Below the pieces are notes generated by a model. That model was not told where the DNA came from, made no database searches, and worked only from the letters and a program-made list of their open reading frames with translations. Source: Forficula auricularia (Eukaryota; Arthropoda; Insecta; Dermaptera; Forficulidae). Taken from it: a DNA stretch of 64,000 nucleotides. The first letter of the stretch is position 1; each line of letters begins with the position of its first letter. The position numbers and the translations under genes are program-made. Below are positions 47,000 to 60,374 of the stretch, piece by piece. Where the stretch lies: the NCBI GenBank assembly GCA_024734495.1, contig JALMQS010000068.1:1272075-1336074 (forward strand), read 5' to 3'.

Positions 47000-49540
47000 A
47001 AACGATTTAATTATATAATGAAAAAATACCCTCCCTCGTAAATTAAAAAATCACATTTATAATCATTATGAGTACCTGTGGAAAATTTGTTCCGAATCGG
47101 ACAAAGGGTTTTAACCCCCCTCCTAATTTTTTGTCCTATTTCAATCAAATTCTTATCAGCTTTTAATATCAATACAAAATATTTCAAAATAAAATTTCGT
47201 TGTTACTTTCATTGGATTTTAATCAAGTGAGTACTTTAACTTAATTTGATAACACAAGTAGGTACACGATAACTAAATAACTAGACATTTTAACAAATAA
47301 TATCTTTTAAAATTTAAATTTTTCTATATGTTTACTAAAAAGAGTTTTATTTTAGACCGAAACGCTGTGCAGCTCAATTTTTTTTTATCAAAATAATTTT
47401 AACCGTTTTTGAGATATTTGAAAAATACGAAGAAAAAACTCTTTAATATCTACGATTATAATTCTTCACTAGACACGCGCCAAGTCCGTTTTGCGCCGTC
47501 GTGCGGAATATTGATTGACGACTTTATATGCACTGAGCCCAAATTACTGCATCCACATTTTTTCATGTTTCAAGGTTTTTTTTATCAAAAGAACTAATAG
47601 GGCGAATAATAAATAGTTTCAGCCGTTTTTGATATATATCGAAAATACTAAGCAAAAAAAACTTTCGATTAGAACATTTCATCATGTCTCATATATTATG
47701 TGTTAATGTAATAACAGTGAATTTAAAAGAGTGTTGAAAATGTGAATTTTTTAAAATAAGAGACGGTTTGTAGGTGAATTTTAAAAATAAATTTGTTACT
47801 TAAGTTTAAAATTTTTTTGGTTCTGAAAAATTATATTGTGATTTTTTTCCATTTCGCCTTTCAATAAAAATGAATTGAGTGTAAAAATCAATTATCTCCG
47901 GACATTAATATTGTGATATTGCGGACGATTGCTAGAGACAAACTGAGCGACGCGCAGGCTTGTAGCGAGTAGAGGGTGGGGGAAGCATCTCCAGACACAA
48001 TCATGTTCAAACCTGCCGCGGCATGCTCGCTGTTTGCCAGTATAATCAGTCCAGTCATTTAATATCTTCCCATCGAATAATGGAATAATGAATTCTTCTA
48101 TATAGGCAACTGAATTGACACATAAGTTAAGGGTAAGCAGGAAAAAAAGGCGCAAGCCATTTTCCTATTTTTATTGATAAAGATTGGATCAGTCTCGCTC
48201 CAAGTGCAATTTCAAATGGACAAAAATTACATGGACTTTCGACCAGATGCCAGAAAGTGCAATTTTTTCGTTTAGTCCGTTCATGGATGTACGTATGTTA
48301 TCATTTTTTTTTCATAGACGATTTTTTCCACACCGTTCAACCGATTAAAATGAAATTGAAAACCTACCATAACTTTAACAAAATTAAGAGATGATTAGTT
48401 AATTTTTGGTACATATCGGCCCACAAACATTAGTACTTTATTCCAGTACTTTTTAAATTTTTTCTAAATATCTTGAAAATTACTTAACCAATTTTGATGA
48501 AATTTAATTTTCTAATTAATTAGATACCTTGAGGACCACAAAAAAGGTTTTATAAAGTTTTTAGTAAAATCATATTTTCATGTACTTTACCCTAAAGATA
48601 GTACTGTTTTAAAATTCTTTATAATTTATTCATTTGAACGGTTTAATATAGCTGATCAACAATGGTCGCCTTTAAGGCCTTGACGCCCTCGTGCACCGCA
48701 CGACCTTACACATATGGACGGCGCGACCCTGCTCTTCACCATACTTTGTACGGTAAATTAATATATTATAGTTCTGTGCTCTATATATACTTTATAAACT
48801 TTTGCCCTATTCAAAGATGGCTTGGTATATACTATATACTATTCCAAATTTAAATAATTTTTTCACATATATATAACATTCTTGATTTTAATATAGTATC
48901 TATTAGTTACTTGACAGTGGCAATATTTCATTATAAACGTATAGCTAACTCCACTGTTTACATCTACGACCGATATATTTATAAGATTGTAATTTAAACA
49001 TAATCAACGAATTTGACTGAAACTCAAACACGCATTCAATTTTGCCGTGATCTTAAATAAATAATTTTTCATTTGACATTTATTTCCTTTCAAATTTGTT
49101 ATTCGCAATGTTAAAAACAAAAAAAAAAGTGCATCATAAAGTGATCTTATCGTAACTCATCAACGTAAAAACAACAAACACCAAACACAAAATATAAACT
49201 AGAAAGAGAGAAAATAAAAAAACATAGAAAATTCATATTGGTTTGTCTAATAAATTGTCAGTATGCAAATTTTGTCACACATAAAAATAATAGGATAAAT
49301 TGGAGACGGGTAAAAGAGGAGGTTGGCTAGCGTAGCGCCCGTGCGGGGGCGAACATCATTATAATATGGTGTCTTTTCGTGTCAATGTTACTTAGCTACT
49401 ACGCCCCTTGTCCTGCTGCTACTTCAAACAAATCCGGTTGGATTTCATAGAAACAAAAGACTTACTGTGAAACAAAACAAAATTATTGACATTCAATCTA
49501 TATCCAAACTCTCAAAAACAGAAATTCCTTAATAAGCAAG
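47000..49540. other. Stretch without recognised gene; retroelement-like remnants
   Basis: The section 47345-47670 has pairs of CCGTTTTTGAGATATTTGAA-type motifs typical of old insect retroelement debris. The minus-strand frame at 47892-48155 (87 codons) has no recognisable family. Near 49320-49350 a GC patch reads GCGCCCGTGCGGGGGCGAAC. No gene can be supported. Confidence 0.4.
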
Positions 49541-49547
49541 CTTTGAC

Positions 49548-50017
49548 TTGTCTCTAGCACTCTTAGTTATTTCTGATCTTATAAATCTTATAATATATTG
49601 AGAGTTCTTTGAAATGGATTAGCCCAAAGATTTTCGAATCATCTTTATTTATTCCTTTTTTTATATTATTACTATTAGTACTATAGTTTCTCAGCGAGAA
49701 CAATTTTTATTCGACGAAAACTCGTCTGGACTTGTCTTTGATATGCTTGAACTGAAAAATGTACCAGGCAGGGACTTCAAACCTTCTTTCTATCCGCACC
49801 CTTTTCGTAAAATAATTAATTTTAATTGCCCCTTGAAATTATGCAACAATTTTATTTCATTTCGAGAATCAATATAATTTTCAAAACAAAAAAATGCTTT
49901 TTTTATAGAAATATTTGAAATAAAGGATAATAATTTGAAAATTTAAAGATTTATGAAAATACTCTAAATGATTTAAAATTTTAATTTTAATTAATTCCCA
50001 TGGACTGCACGCCACTG
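49548..50017. mobile_element. hAT-type MITE, copy 3
   Basis: The body matches the 4.1 kb element from CTCTAGCACTCTTAGTTATT to CCATGGACTGCACGCCACTG. An internal part near the right end is deleted. The left terminus is missing. Confidence 0.75.
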
Positions 50018-50814
50018 ATATATAGGTAGGTATGTTGTTTTTTGTATTTATAAAATTGTAACTATCTTCAGTTTACACTATAAAACCTTTCTATTTTGAA
50101 TTTGTTTCATTTTGATTTATGTTTCAGGATTTTTTTATTTATATAAGGCTATTAAAATTATTAAACTGGAATTGAATTCCTTGTTGAATGACAAATTGAG
50201 TGCTCAGCGAATGAGCATATCATCCTTTATATTCCACCCGATGCCACCACACCTATCTACCCTGAATCCTCTCCCATATTCTGTTCTGGTTTCTGCCACA
50301 TATCTCAAAGGTAAATGATGTCTTTATAATTACCTGCTACCTGCTCCATTTGCTCTGTTTATTTCCGTTACAATTAAGAAGTGTCATCCCAAAAATGAAT
50401 TATTAACACATTCGAAACGAATTTTAAAAAAGTTATTATATTTAGATAGAATTTTATCCCAACCCTCATTCCTTCTATATATAAGTATATATATATATAT
50501 TATATACATATATTAATCACATAAATCGAAAATTGAAAAAAAACATAACAAGTCATTGTAAGGGTTCAAGAAACAAAGATATGTTAGGAATAAAGGCAAT
50601 CCCATTCTCATTTTTAAATACTGATTTGCGGACATTTAGATAACTAATATTTACCTAATAAATGTTGCTGAATAGCAACATTAAAATCTAAGGGAAAGAT
50701 GAGATTGGGAAAATTTTGATTTTCAAATCAATATTGTTAATTTGAATTTTAGCTACGATTTCGAAAAATATATTTCTTAGCTCTTATCTATAATTTACTA
50801 ACAATAGAATAAAT

Positions 50815-51052
50815 CGAAAGTTTTTTGCCGAGAGTAGCAGATTTTTTATAAATTGAAGGAGACAATAAAAGAGTGTGTCTTCTGCTGGAATTATAAATTT
50901 TTAATTTATTTATTACGATAGATTTATAATTCCAGCAGAAAGACAATAAAGAGTGTGTCTTCTGCTGGAATTATAAATTTTTAATTTATTTATTACGATA
51001 GATTTATAATTCCAGCAGAAGACACACTCTTTTATTGATCTCCTCAATTTAC
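50815..51052 (+). repeat. Family A repeat with duplicated hairpin
   Basis: TTTTTTGCCGAGAGTAGCAG is followed by a hairpin (GTCTTCTGCTGGAATTATAA and TTATAATTCCAGCAGAAGAC). The hairpin is present twice in tandem with a period of about 81 bp (GACAATAAA at 50861 and at 50942). This is the best-preserved copy. Confidence 0.8.
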
Positions 51053-51317
51053 ACAGAATAAAATACCGATTCTTAAACTGTGGTCCTTGGAGGCTTTAGG
51101 GTCCACGATATTTTAAAAAATGGTTGCAAACAATTCAAGAAGTCGATGAAAAGACAAGAAGCGCGAATGATTATTATTATGTTGTGTGATTTTTAAATAA
51201 TTTGTATTATTTTTATATCAAGTGGGGGTCCTTGGACTACATGCGTTTAAGAAGCCCTGGAATAAAATAATAACGATACAACATTAAAATCATATTTATC
51301 CCAAAGCTTAAATATAT

Positions 51318-51953
51318 TAGTCCAAGAGCTGGTGACACATTTTGACTACGGATTTGACCCAACTAGAAATAATGCGTAATAGTACCGTCTATGATAGTTG
51401 TAAGAGAATGGCCAGTCTGGCTGGCTGCAGCAGGTGGAACAGTTACTGCGAATGGTTTGAGTGCGGTAAAAAATACATATGTGTTAAAAAATATTTTTGA
51501 CCCACAACGGAATTATAAAAATTATAATTTATAGTCAATTATAAACATAATATATTCACCCCAGACCATTTGAGTGGTGGGACGTGGAACCAGACCACCC
51601 CAAAGTGTATTTTTACAACATGAAAAAAATATTTGATGCTATTTGTTTCATGTTGTAAAAATACACTTTGGCGTGGTCTGGTTCCACGTCCCACCACTCA
51701 AATGGTCTGGGGGTGAATATATTATGTTTATAATTGACTATAAATTATAATTTTTATAATTTCGTTGTGGGTCAAAAATATTTTTTAACACATATGTATT
51801 TTTTACCGCACTCAAACCATGCGCAGTACCTGGTCCACCTGCTACAGCCAGCCAGACTTATTCTCTGTACAACTATCATAGACGGTACTATTACGCATTA
51901 TTTCTAGTTGGGTCAAATCCGTTGTCAAAATTTGTCACCAGCTCTTGGACTAT
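51318..51953. mobile_element. Foldback element C, about 636 bp
   Basis: Two arms of roughly 310 bp are nearly perfect inverted copies around a small centre near 51630. The outer ends are TAGTCCAAGAGCTGGTGACA and its complement. The flanking TA on both sides fits TA-target insertion. No open frame of note. A second copy sits inside the palindrome at 62.0-62.55 kb, and a lone end lies at 62.76-62.79 kb. Confidence 0.9.
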
Positions 51954-52224
51954 ATTCACTTTCTATCCCACATTTGAGTTTTCCTATTCACGACATTTTA
52001 ATACTAAGAATATAAGTAGCTTTAACAGTACCTACTAAATTATTTCTAGTATAAAAGAGAGTACCAGTTGGGTTTTCATCTAAAGATTTTTATTAAATAT
52101 GATTCATAAATATTTCGACCCCCTTGTTATATGAATATATATATTTTTTTTTTCTCAGACCCTGATGAAAAATTAAAAAAGAATAGCAATCGGACATTAA
52201 ACACATATACAAATGCGAGCAGAA

Positions 52225-52560
52225 AAAAAAATATAAATGATGTGCCATTTATCGGCGGCGGCTGTTCTGTGACGGCTCCGGTAAATCAAGATGCAACCCC
52301 GAGATACGCTAACCGTTGACTAATTACAAGGGCGGTCGCCCTGAAGGCGTTATCGCAACCCCATCCTTTGAAATCCGCCTGCCCTCCGTTGGCGTGTCAC
52401 CCGAGGAGGAAAAATGACCTCCACAGATATAGAACTCGCGTTTCTATATATTTCTATGCATGTATAAACCCAACCCCCCCTCCCTCTATCACGCCTCTCA
52501 CCTACCCAGTTATATATCGAATAGAATGGCTGCCCTTACACGAAAACAATCGGATTTTCT
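52225..52560. promoter_or_regulatory. Higher-complexity island, candidate regulatory sequence
   Basis: Contains ATCGGCGGCGGCTGTTCTGT and GGGCGGTCGCCCTGAAGGCG. Short open frames (52131-52319, 52368-52565) carry no domains. Confidence 0.25.
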
Positions 52561-52887
52561 GTTGAAATACACGTAATAAATGTTCAACAAAGCTAATTTT
52601 TGTTGAATATTTCAAATGCTATATATAATAAATAATTACAAATTTTTAATATATTTAATTTCTTTCTTGTCGGAATTATTCCGTGATTTATTTATTTTTA
52701 TTTTATTATTTAACCTTCATGAAACCTAACCAAAAACCCAGAGAGAAAGAAATACCCCCCGAAAGCTACATATCTCAAGCCACATTATCTTAACTAATTA
52801 GAAAATCTATTTTTATTTTCCGCTGTAATTTAATTTAGAAAAATATAATTCATTCACATTGTGCGCCAAAGATTTGAACCACCCTAT

Positions 52888-53387
52888 CATAGAGTAATAT
52901 GGAGTGGAAGGCTCCATAAGGAGCCAATGTATTTTAGCGTATACGAGTTACAGAGCTCTCTGGCGTTTGGGAATAGGCAATAAAATGGCGGGAACCGGTC
53001 TTTTTAACTTTAAAATTAAATTATTAAAGAATTAACATATAAAAATCAAAGAAATAAAGTACTAGTTCATTTTATATAGGGTACTTACATTTCAGGATTT
53101 TTAGGTCGTTTAAAAAAAGTATGTTCTTTATCTGATTTTGTGTCGCGAAAGCAACCTTTCACAAAACATTGACGTCGAGAACTAGGCTTATTTAATAATA
53201 TTTTAATCTATAAATTTGTACATTTAGCACAAAGCCTGTATGAATCTTTTATCTATGACAAAGCCTTTGAATGTCCTATGACTATAATCTTTGAATAGCT
53301 CTTAAGGACTAAGAATAATGTTCTGCGAGCCGCTAGAGAGCGCTTTTCGACATTCGGTAGCCTTCCACTCTATATTACTACTCTATG
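52888..53387. mobile_element. 500 bp MITE with perfect 8 bp duplication
   Basis: The ends are CATAGAGTAATATGGAGTGG, then AAGGCT, and its near-complement ending in CTCTATG. CACCCTAT flanks both sides (52880-52887 and 53388-53395). No transposase inside. The 8 bp duplication allows hAT or P superfamily; the CA terminus without G slightly favours P. Confidence 0.85.
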
Positions 53388-53399
53388 CACCCTATATAC

Positions 53400-55228
53400 T
53401 TATTATTATTATCTAATTAATTTTATATTTTACTATTTCAAGCTTAACAGTTATAACCTATTAAATTTTAAAGGATTATATAGAGGTTAATACGTTCAAG
53501 TAAATAAATATCTAAGATATTTATATATATAAGTAATGTAATATATTCGTGGAGTTATATTTTTGGTGGCGCTTAAATTTTCCCAATAAAAATACAATTT
53601 GAAACATTCAAAAAGCGAAACAAGTAACGGAGCAATAAAAATGCCATAAGGCGGAATTAATAAATTCTCAAAAAATTGGTCACCATAAAAAAAAAGAAAA
53701 CAAGTCGCTCAGTGAACAAGAACCGACAGGCGAATGAATGGACCCGAAACGGTGTCCACAATTCAGCCAACCGGTGTCTGTCGCTTTTTAATTTGTAAGA
53801 CAATCAAAAAAGCAAAAATACGAAACCTATAACAATAGAATTGATGTATGGCACCCACCCAAGTTACGCTAGAGATAATATTTTGCTTCGTGGGAAAGAG
53901 AGATGGAAATCCAACCGCAAAGTCGATATACATTCAATTTGCGATATTGCTTTAATATATATACATCGATAGGAAAGAGATAGAGAGAATAAAGATGCCT
54001 TTTGATAGGGTGAAACATGGGACGAGTTTAATTAAATTTTTTTAATATGTTAAAACACTCTTGGAATATTGAAAAAGTTGCTTTTCTCAACTACTAATTT
54101 CAATAAAGTTGAGAAAATTGTATTCTTATTTTATCGCATTTTCTCGAGGGGCTTTTTTCTCATATATAATTTCGATAAATTCTAACTGATAGTCTAAATA
54201 AATGTTACTAATTTTATATAATCATATATTTTTCATATTTCGGCTTAATAATCAATCACTCTAACATTATTTTCAGAGTTATATTGGGTTTTATTAATGC
54301 ATCATTTTTATATTTTTATTTTATGTCCTATATTTGGTACACCTGATATTTATCGTTGGCTGAAAATTCAATCCATTTCTTATACATTCAACTGATTAAA
54401 GAATATCTATATCTAATGGATGATCTGCAATTTATACAACCATTGTAAATAGTAGGAAATTCATAATTTGCCAAAAAATAAGAAGTTTATTTGAAAAGTA
54501 ATACAGAAATATTTTGTAAAATTAGGCAAATAAGACAAAACATGTTTCTAGCTTGAATATTGATGCTTTGTTTCAAGATTTGTTTCTACCTTGAGAATTG
54601 ACGATTTTCTTCTAAATTGATTGCGATTGATTTTGTTTTTATATATTACAAAAATACATTTTTATTTACAGGTCTTTATTATATTTTATCTAGACATAAC
54701 AATAACGATGTCAATTACCTACACAAGATTACCATTACAAAATAATTTGTTTATTGACTTGATATTGATTTCAACAATTAAACCATCAGCACAAAACGAA
54801 GATAATTTATTTATTAGATAATTATTATTATAAGAATTTTGTTGATTAATTTATTGGTCGATTATTTCTAATAGTCTCATAGTTTATGAGCTTTAAGATA
54901 GAAACGTTATTCTATCCTATAATATTTGATTAAAAATAACAAAATAAATTTCGAAAAATAATATAATAAATAATTCCAAGCAATGTATTGATAACTACAA
55001 TACTAAATTAGGTGAATTGATAACCTTATTTTAAATTGATTTGTTATTTCGGGAATTATTTATTTATTTTTTCTAACAAAATAAGTAGACATAATAAATT
55101 TGACACCAAAACCTTGTTGTCGATTTTATTTTGTCAAATATCTTTAGTCACTAATACAAGGAGTATGACAATTGAAATAAATCATATAGATTAAATAACT
55201 ATTTTTTTAAATAAGATATATCATAACT

Positions 55229-55230
<2 letters not shown>
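53400..55230. other. AT-rich stretch without recognised gene
   Basis: No supported gene or bounded element. Open frame 54621-54821 is AT-driven and lacks family features. Confidence 0.4.

Positions 55231-55232
<2 letters not shown>

Positions 55233-55300
<68 letters not shown>
55233..55300. repeat. (AT)n microsatellite
   Basis: About 65 bp of uninterrupted AT dinucleotides. Confidence 0.95.
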
Positions 55301-55302
<2 letters not shown>

Positions 55303-55559
55303 TTAAAAAAAAGTGTTTTTTAATAAATCAATATTTTAATCAAATTTTAATCAATAGTTTTCTTTTCTTTTTTTTGTGCCTGAGAAAAATAAGGTCAGTA
55401 AATTAATAGTTAAAACGCAAAAAGAAAAATATAACAAAATATTTTCCAGGTCTTTATGATTAATAAAAAAATTTGATTTAATTAATTCCGTTTTACGTTT
55501 AATTTTTATTTCTTGTTGTATTTTTATACGAAAACTTTATAATTTTTTGATGAAGAAAT

Positions 55560-55935
55560 TTACGGTCCGGAAGATAGCCGTAATAAAACCCCACCGAGAT
55601 AAACCAAGAGACGAGGCTTGACGTGACCGCGGGGTTAATTTCACGTCGGTAAGATTGACGCGTTACCACCATCGCGTCGCAGCTTTAAGGGTTGAAGGTT
55701 TCCGGGTGGGTCGAAGTGCGGTTGTGAGGGTGTATGCCCGACATGCGTTATAAGTTAACAACCCTTGGAGGAAGGGCGTTAATTTGCTTGCTCACGGCAG
55801 CTACCTTCACGTCGCTCTCGCTCCGCCCTTTGTCTCGCTGACGCACCCCTGACGACGCCTCGTTGCCCGCCAAATTAACCACCACCCCCAAGGAGACGAT
55901 CGCACTTTCCGAGATATCTCACCCTCTATAATTCA
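55560..55935. promoter_or_regulatory. Strong GC island, candidate regulatory or untranslated sequence
   Basis: About 375 bp that is far richer in GC and CpG than anything near it (GACGTGACCGCGGGGTTAAT, CCATCGCGTCGCAGC, CACGTCGCTCTCGCTCCGCC). No long open frame. It could be an enhancer, a promoter region or an untranslated exon. Confidence 0.3.
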
Positions 55936-56455
55936 TTGCGTCAAAACGTTAAGGGATGTGCATCTCTCTTCGTTGAAATATCACTTCTTACATTTAAACA
56001 AACGTACCCTCATTAAAAAAAGTACACGTAATTAAATATTAATTTAAGCAACACGACAATCTCGTTTTGTTTTTTGCCTTTTTTTTATTTTATTTTTTTT
56101 TATTTCGTACTCTATTGAATTTATTCAGAGAACAGCAGAGATTCACACACACACGGCAGCAAGACGAGGTGGGCGGAGAATGAAATGAAAAACGTGTGAC
56201 AGGAGTCACTCAACATCTAATTGAGTTTTTCTTTAGATTTCAAAGAGGAAATTCAACTCGAATATTGGATGAGAAAGTTTTCACATGGGAGGGTGGAACT
56301 TAAAAAAAAATAATAATAAAACAATCGACTATGTTACAAACAATTCCTTCTCTTTTCATTTTTTTTATTTTTAATTAAATAAAACAACCTTACATTTCAC
56401 ATTTCTCACATCATTCTAAAAAAAAATCATTGAAAAATAAGCTTTTAATGAATCA

Positions 56456-56457
<2 letters not shown>

Positions 56458-56500
<43 letters not shown>
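56458..56500. repeat. (AT)n microsatellite
   Basis: About 40 bp of AT dinucleotides. Confidence 0.95.
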
Positions 56501-56502
<2 letters not shown>

Positions 56503-59455
56503 TTTGCGATCCAACATGGCCAGTGATTTCACAGTCTCACAAATCAGGATACTTTAAAATCAATATCAAGTCCGAAACCATTGCAAAAGATATATTTTAA
56601 AATATTTAATATATTATTTTATTTACTGTTTAAATTAAGTTTAGATCTCAAAAATTCATAAACAATTCCTTTTTTTTTTAATTAGAATTAAACATATTCA
56701 CACATTTCTCAAATCAGTGTATGAAAAAATAAAAATAAATTAATTGAAAAATGAATTTAAGGTAGTTCCTTTGCGACAAACCACACACAAAGTTTTAGCC
56801 TCGTAACCACTCTATACATATGAACGGTGCTAAAATTTTAGGTTATGTTTTCTTAACGTGACTGTACTTCTCACACTAGTATATCCTGTTTATGAATGGA
56901 TCGTTTCCAAGTCAATGATCTTATATCCCCTCCACTAAAAATAATCGCCCAAATATGTTTTGTTTTTTATTTTTTATTAAAACTACGAGGTATATAATTT
57001 CAATTTTTTTATATGTTACTTCGAATATATTATTCTAACAAATTTTAGTTTTTCATCAAGATGGTGAAAGTCCTTCAATGAAAGAAAAGAAAATAATGAT
57101 CATTTTCCCACCCTTTCCCAATCTACCATATGTAAAAAGTTTCATTTTTAATTGCAATTATTTCATGTTTGGTTAACAGTATGTTTATTATGCTTTTAAT
57201 GACTTATATTCCAAGTTTCGAAGACTTCTTGAATTTTTGCATTTGTGAAAGAACTGCCTTAAATTGGAATAACCTTTTATTCTTTTCTTGTACATAGAGA
57301 GGGAAACAAAATGGCCGTTTGTATTCAGGAGTAGATATTGAAATCATCACAAATGAATTTTTTTCCAAATTCTTAAGATTAATTAATATCAAACTTAAAA
57401 TATTCAAAGGCAACTGTTACCGATCTTCTCAGATATTTAAGTAATAATATTTTTGTTTGGATATCATTTAATCAATTGAGAGGTTATGCGTTTGATTGTT
57501 GAAATTAAACCGCCTTTTTCAAATTCATTTTTGAATTTGAATTTTCATAGATACATCTCTAAACTTCTCTATATTTTACCGTCTATAAGGAGTTTTGACG
57601 GTATCTCTTTGATCGTAATCGCAATTGTCTTAGAGTTATTTAATTCGAAGTAATTAACCTCGCGACGAGACGCTCCACGTTTTCTATTCAATCCTATCGA
57701 ATTCGACACCGAACGTGAACGAACGTTTCGGTCGTTAAGACGTGCCTATCTAACATAGACTATCTTTCAAGATTTCAGCAAATGATACGCTTTACTTAAA
57801 TGCCATTGCAGAGACTGTAATGGAACCATTATTTCTATTCTTTTTTTCAATTCCACTTGAGAAGACCTTAAATTCCACGGATATCAATCGAAAGTTTTCA
57901 AATCATCAACTCATTATTAAATCTATTTAAATCTATTTTCTTATTGATCGTACGCTCAAAATTTATTTGGATCTCATTAAAAATAAAGGTCTTCGTTTAA
58001 AATGAATTCGGAAAAGTATGGATTGTTACTTTTAAGTTGGTTTTATTACCGATTGAGTGTTGACCACTGGGGATATTGACTTATTTTAATCTTCCGTCTT
58101 TTCTGAGTCGTGTTGCTTGTATTTTAATAAATGTAATTAAACAAATTGAAATGAGCTGCAGGAGTTGTGCCCTTTAGTATTTTGAGACAATCTTAATGTG
58201 AAACAAGTGACCTAGAAATCTTAACTCATAGTAAATGAATATTTTATAAAATATTTATTTACCTTTATCTTTATTTTGAGACAATCTGTCTCGTAAAAAA
58301 TGCAAGTAGGAGTAGTCAAAATAATTTTATTAACTATATATAACCATATATATTAGTTTTTCAAAAACTAAAAAATTACTTTTAATTGAAATTAAGTAAA
58401 TATCTAGTTAAACACGTTAAGTTGGAATCATATTATTTTTCTCTGTAGGATACTATTTTACTGCGTGAATCTTGTCTGTGTGTTTGGTTGACTATCTTTA
58501 AGGCGAAGAGTTCAATTAATAAATAAATATATAAATATTTTAATGCAACACTTGTAAGAAAGATTATAGTTAAATTAAATTCTCTTTGACTTATTAATAT
58601 ATATTTTATAAGACGTGAGATTTCTTGTTAATATTTTCTTTATTAATTTAGAAAAAGAAATTTTCTGAAAAAAATCTATTAACTGATTCAATTTTGTTTA
58701 TTACTTTATTAGGCTAGTTTTCTATTTTTATTTTTTGACATAACGTCGGATTTTACTTTCATTTTAAATATATTTGGTGACAGGTGACAGCTCAAACAAG
58801 GTATTTTGTTTTATTTTCGAGGACATATTTGAAATCAAAATGTTTTACTAATAGATAAATACTTCATTTATCATTTCCAATTTACTTCTTTTTCTAGCCT
58901 AATTACAATTTGATTTATTAAAAAATAATTATATTTTTTTTATCTAAGTTTATTATTATAGAAAATTGTAGTTTTTATTAATTGCTATAAATAAATAATT
59001 GGACCTTCTCAACTATTCTCCAAATACCATATGTTTTTTTAAACCCATACCTATAAATAAAAACAGCTACAAAAATCTATTTAATTAACTAAAAAAAAAA
59101 TCGGAAAATATCATGAGAATCAGCTCTAGCTAACTAACTATTAGGTTTTCCCAGTTCTGTTTAATTTTTGATGAAATGTTGTAAGGTCATCGCAATGATA
59201 AGAAATTTTAATATAATTGTTTATGTTGAAGTGGGTGGACATTCGATTACGAAATTTTACTGAAACAAAATGAACAGGGAAAATAAATTAAGTGAAACCA
59301 TGTAAAATAAATTTTATTATTTAAATATAGGTACCTATATGTATTATGTAAGTAAAGATAACTTAGAAGTAAATGAAATATCTATATATCTTTATAGAGT
59401 ATTAAAAGGTTGATAAATAACAATTTCATATGCGTTATATGTGGCAATATTTTCA
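56501..59455. other. Stretch without recognised gene
   Basis: Mostly AT-rich. A modest island near 57640-57780 (CCTCGCGACGAGACGCTCCA, CGAACGTGAACGAACGTTTC) may be regulatory. Nothing else supported. Confidence 0.4.
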
Positions 59456-59459
59456 AGAT

Positions 59460-60130
59460 TAATTCGCCGAGTACAATTGAATAATGGATGGGATCGTTTG
59501 GTGGTTAGGGGATGAACCAACCCCCGATCATATCGGAATTGTTTTTAATCTCGAGGCATTTTGTCTCGTGACTTGCAAAGCGTATATCTTCTAATAAGCG
59601 ATGGCATTATTCACCTTCTAAAGTATATTATTGTCACAGGGGCTTAACCCGGTGTCTAAGCACCGAGCCATTAATTTCCCGTGGGGCCATTGCGCTGACC
59701 AAAGTGCAAGGCAATATTGAAATAGGCTTTTTACCGGAAATTCCCTCGAGTGGCTCGTGGTGGCCTCTGCCCCTTTTGTGCCTAAGCGGGGGCGATTGGC
59801 ATTTACTTGCGATATATTGGCTGTATGGATAGATAAAACAGAAACAGAGAGGGAAAAAAGCGAGACGAGCGAAACGACTGGTTCAATTTTGTTTCAAGTG
59901 AAAAATATCCCAGCGGTATCTTTTTGCCGGGGCTTTTTCCACCCCCGGATGGGGTGGGTGTCCGGGCGGGGGTGGGTTTCGCCCCAGCCATTCCATCTGT
60001 CAAGTAGACTAGTGAGAACAGCGGCACCTCGCGAGTCGAGATCTGGGAGTGGAGCACACCCCCTCGGATGCGCCACTAGGCTGCGCAGAGGTGCTTGTTT
60101 CGCTTGAGCCCCTTATTTTAACTTTCGGGA
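59460..60130. promoter_or_regulatory. Large GC-richer island, candidate regulatory or promoter sequence
   Basis: About 670 bp of unique sequence with a paired motif GGCTTAACCCGGTGTCTAAG / CACCGAGCC and a GC-rich tail (GGGTGTCCGGGCGGGGGTGG). Open frames on both strands (59757-60107, 59803-60057) overlap and lack domains, so I do not call a gene. Confidence 0.3.
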
Positions 60131-60374
60131 ACCCTTTAAGTTTTTTCTCTCGCTCACACATCCTTTCGAAGTTTATTTAGAATCAAATATTCTCAATTAT
60201 ACATTTAGTTTTTAAGAAAAAATTTAAGAACCATCTTTTTAAAGCCATTTGATGTTACATCTTTATTCTACATAAGTACATATATCGTCTACGTAGTACA
60301 TATAATCTTTTTCATTTTTTTTCTGACTTCTCGCCTTAACCATTTAGTAAATTTTTTCCCGAAATTTAAGAATA

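Noticed and set aside
47892..48155. 87-codon minus-strand frame with a hydrophobic start, possible secreted protein
   Set aside because: The hydrophobic start is short, the rest has no family pattern, and the surrounding DNA is retroelement debris.
59757..60107. 116-codon frame in a GC-rich island
   Set aside because: Frames on both strands are open at the same place, as expected from GC-rich sequence with few stop codons, and no domain is seen.
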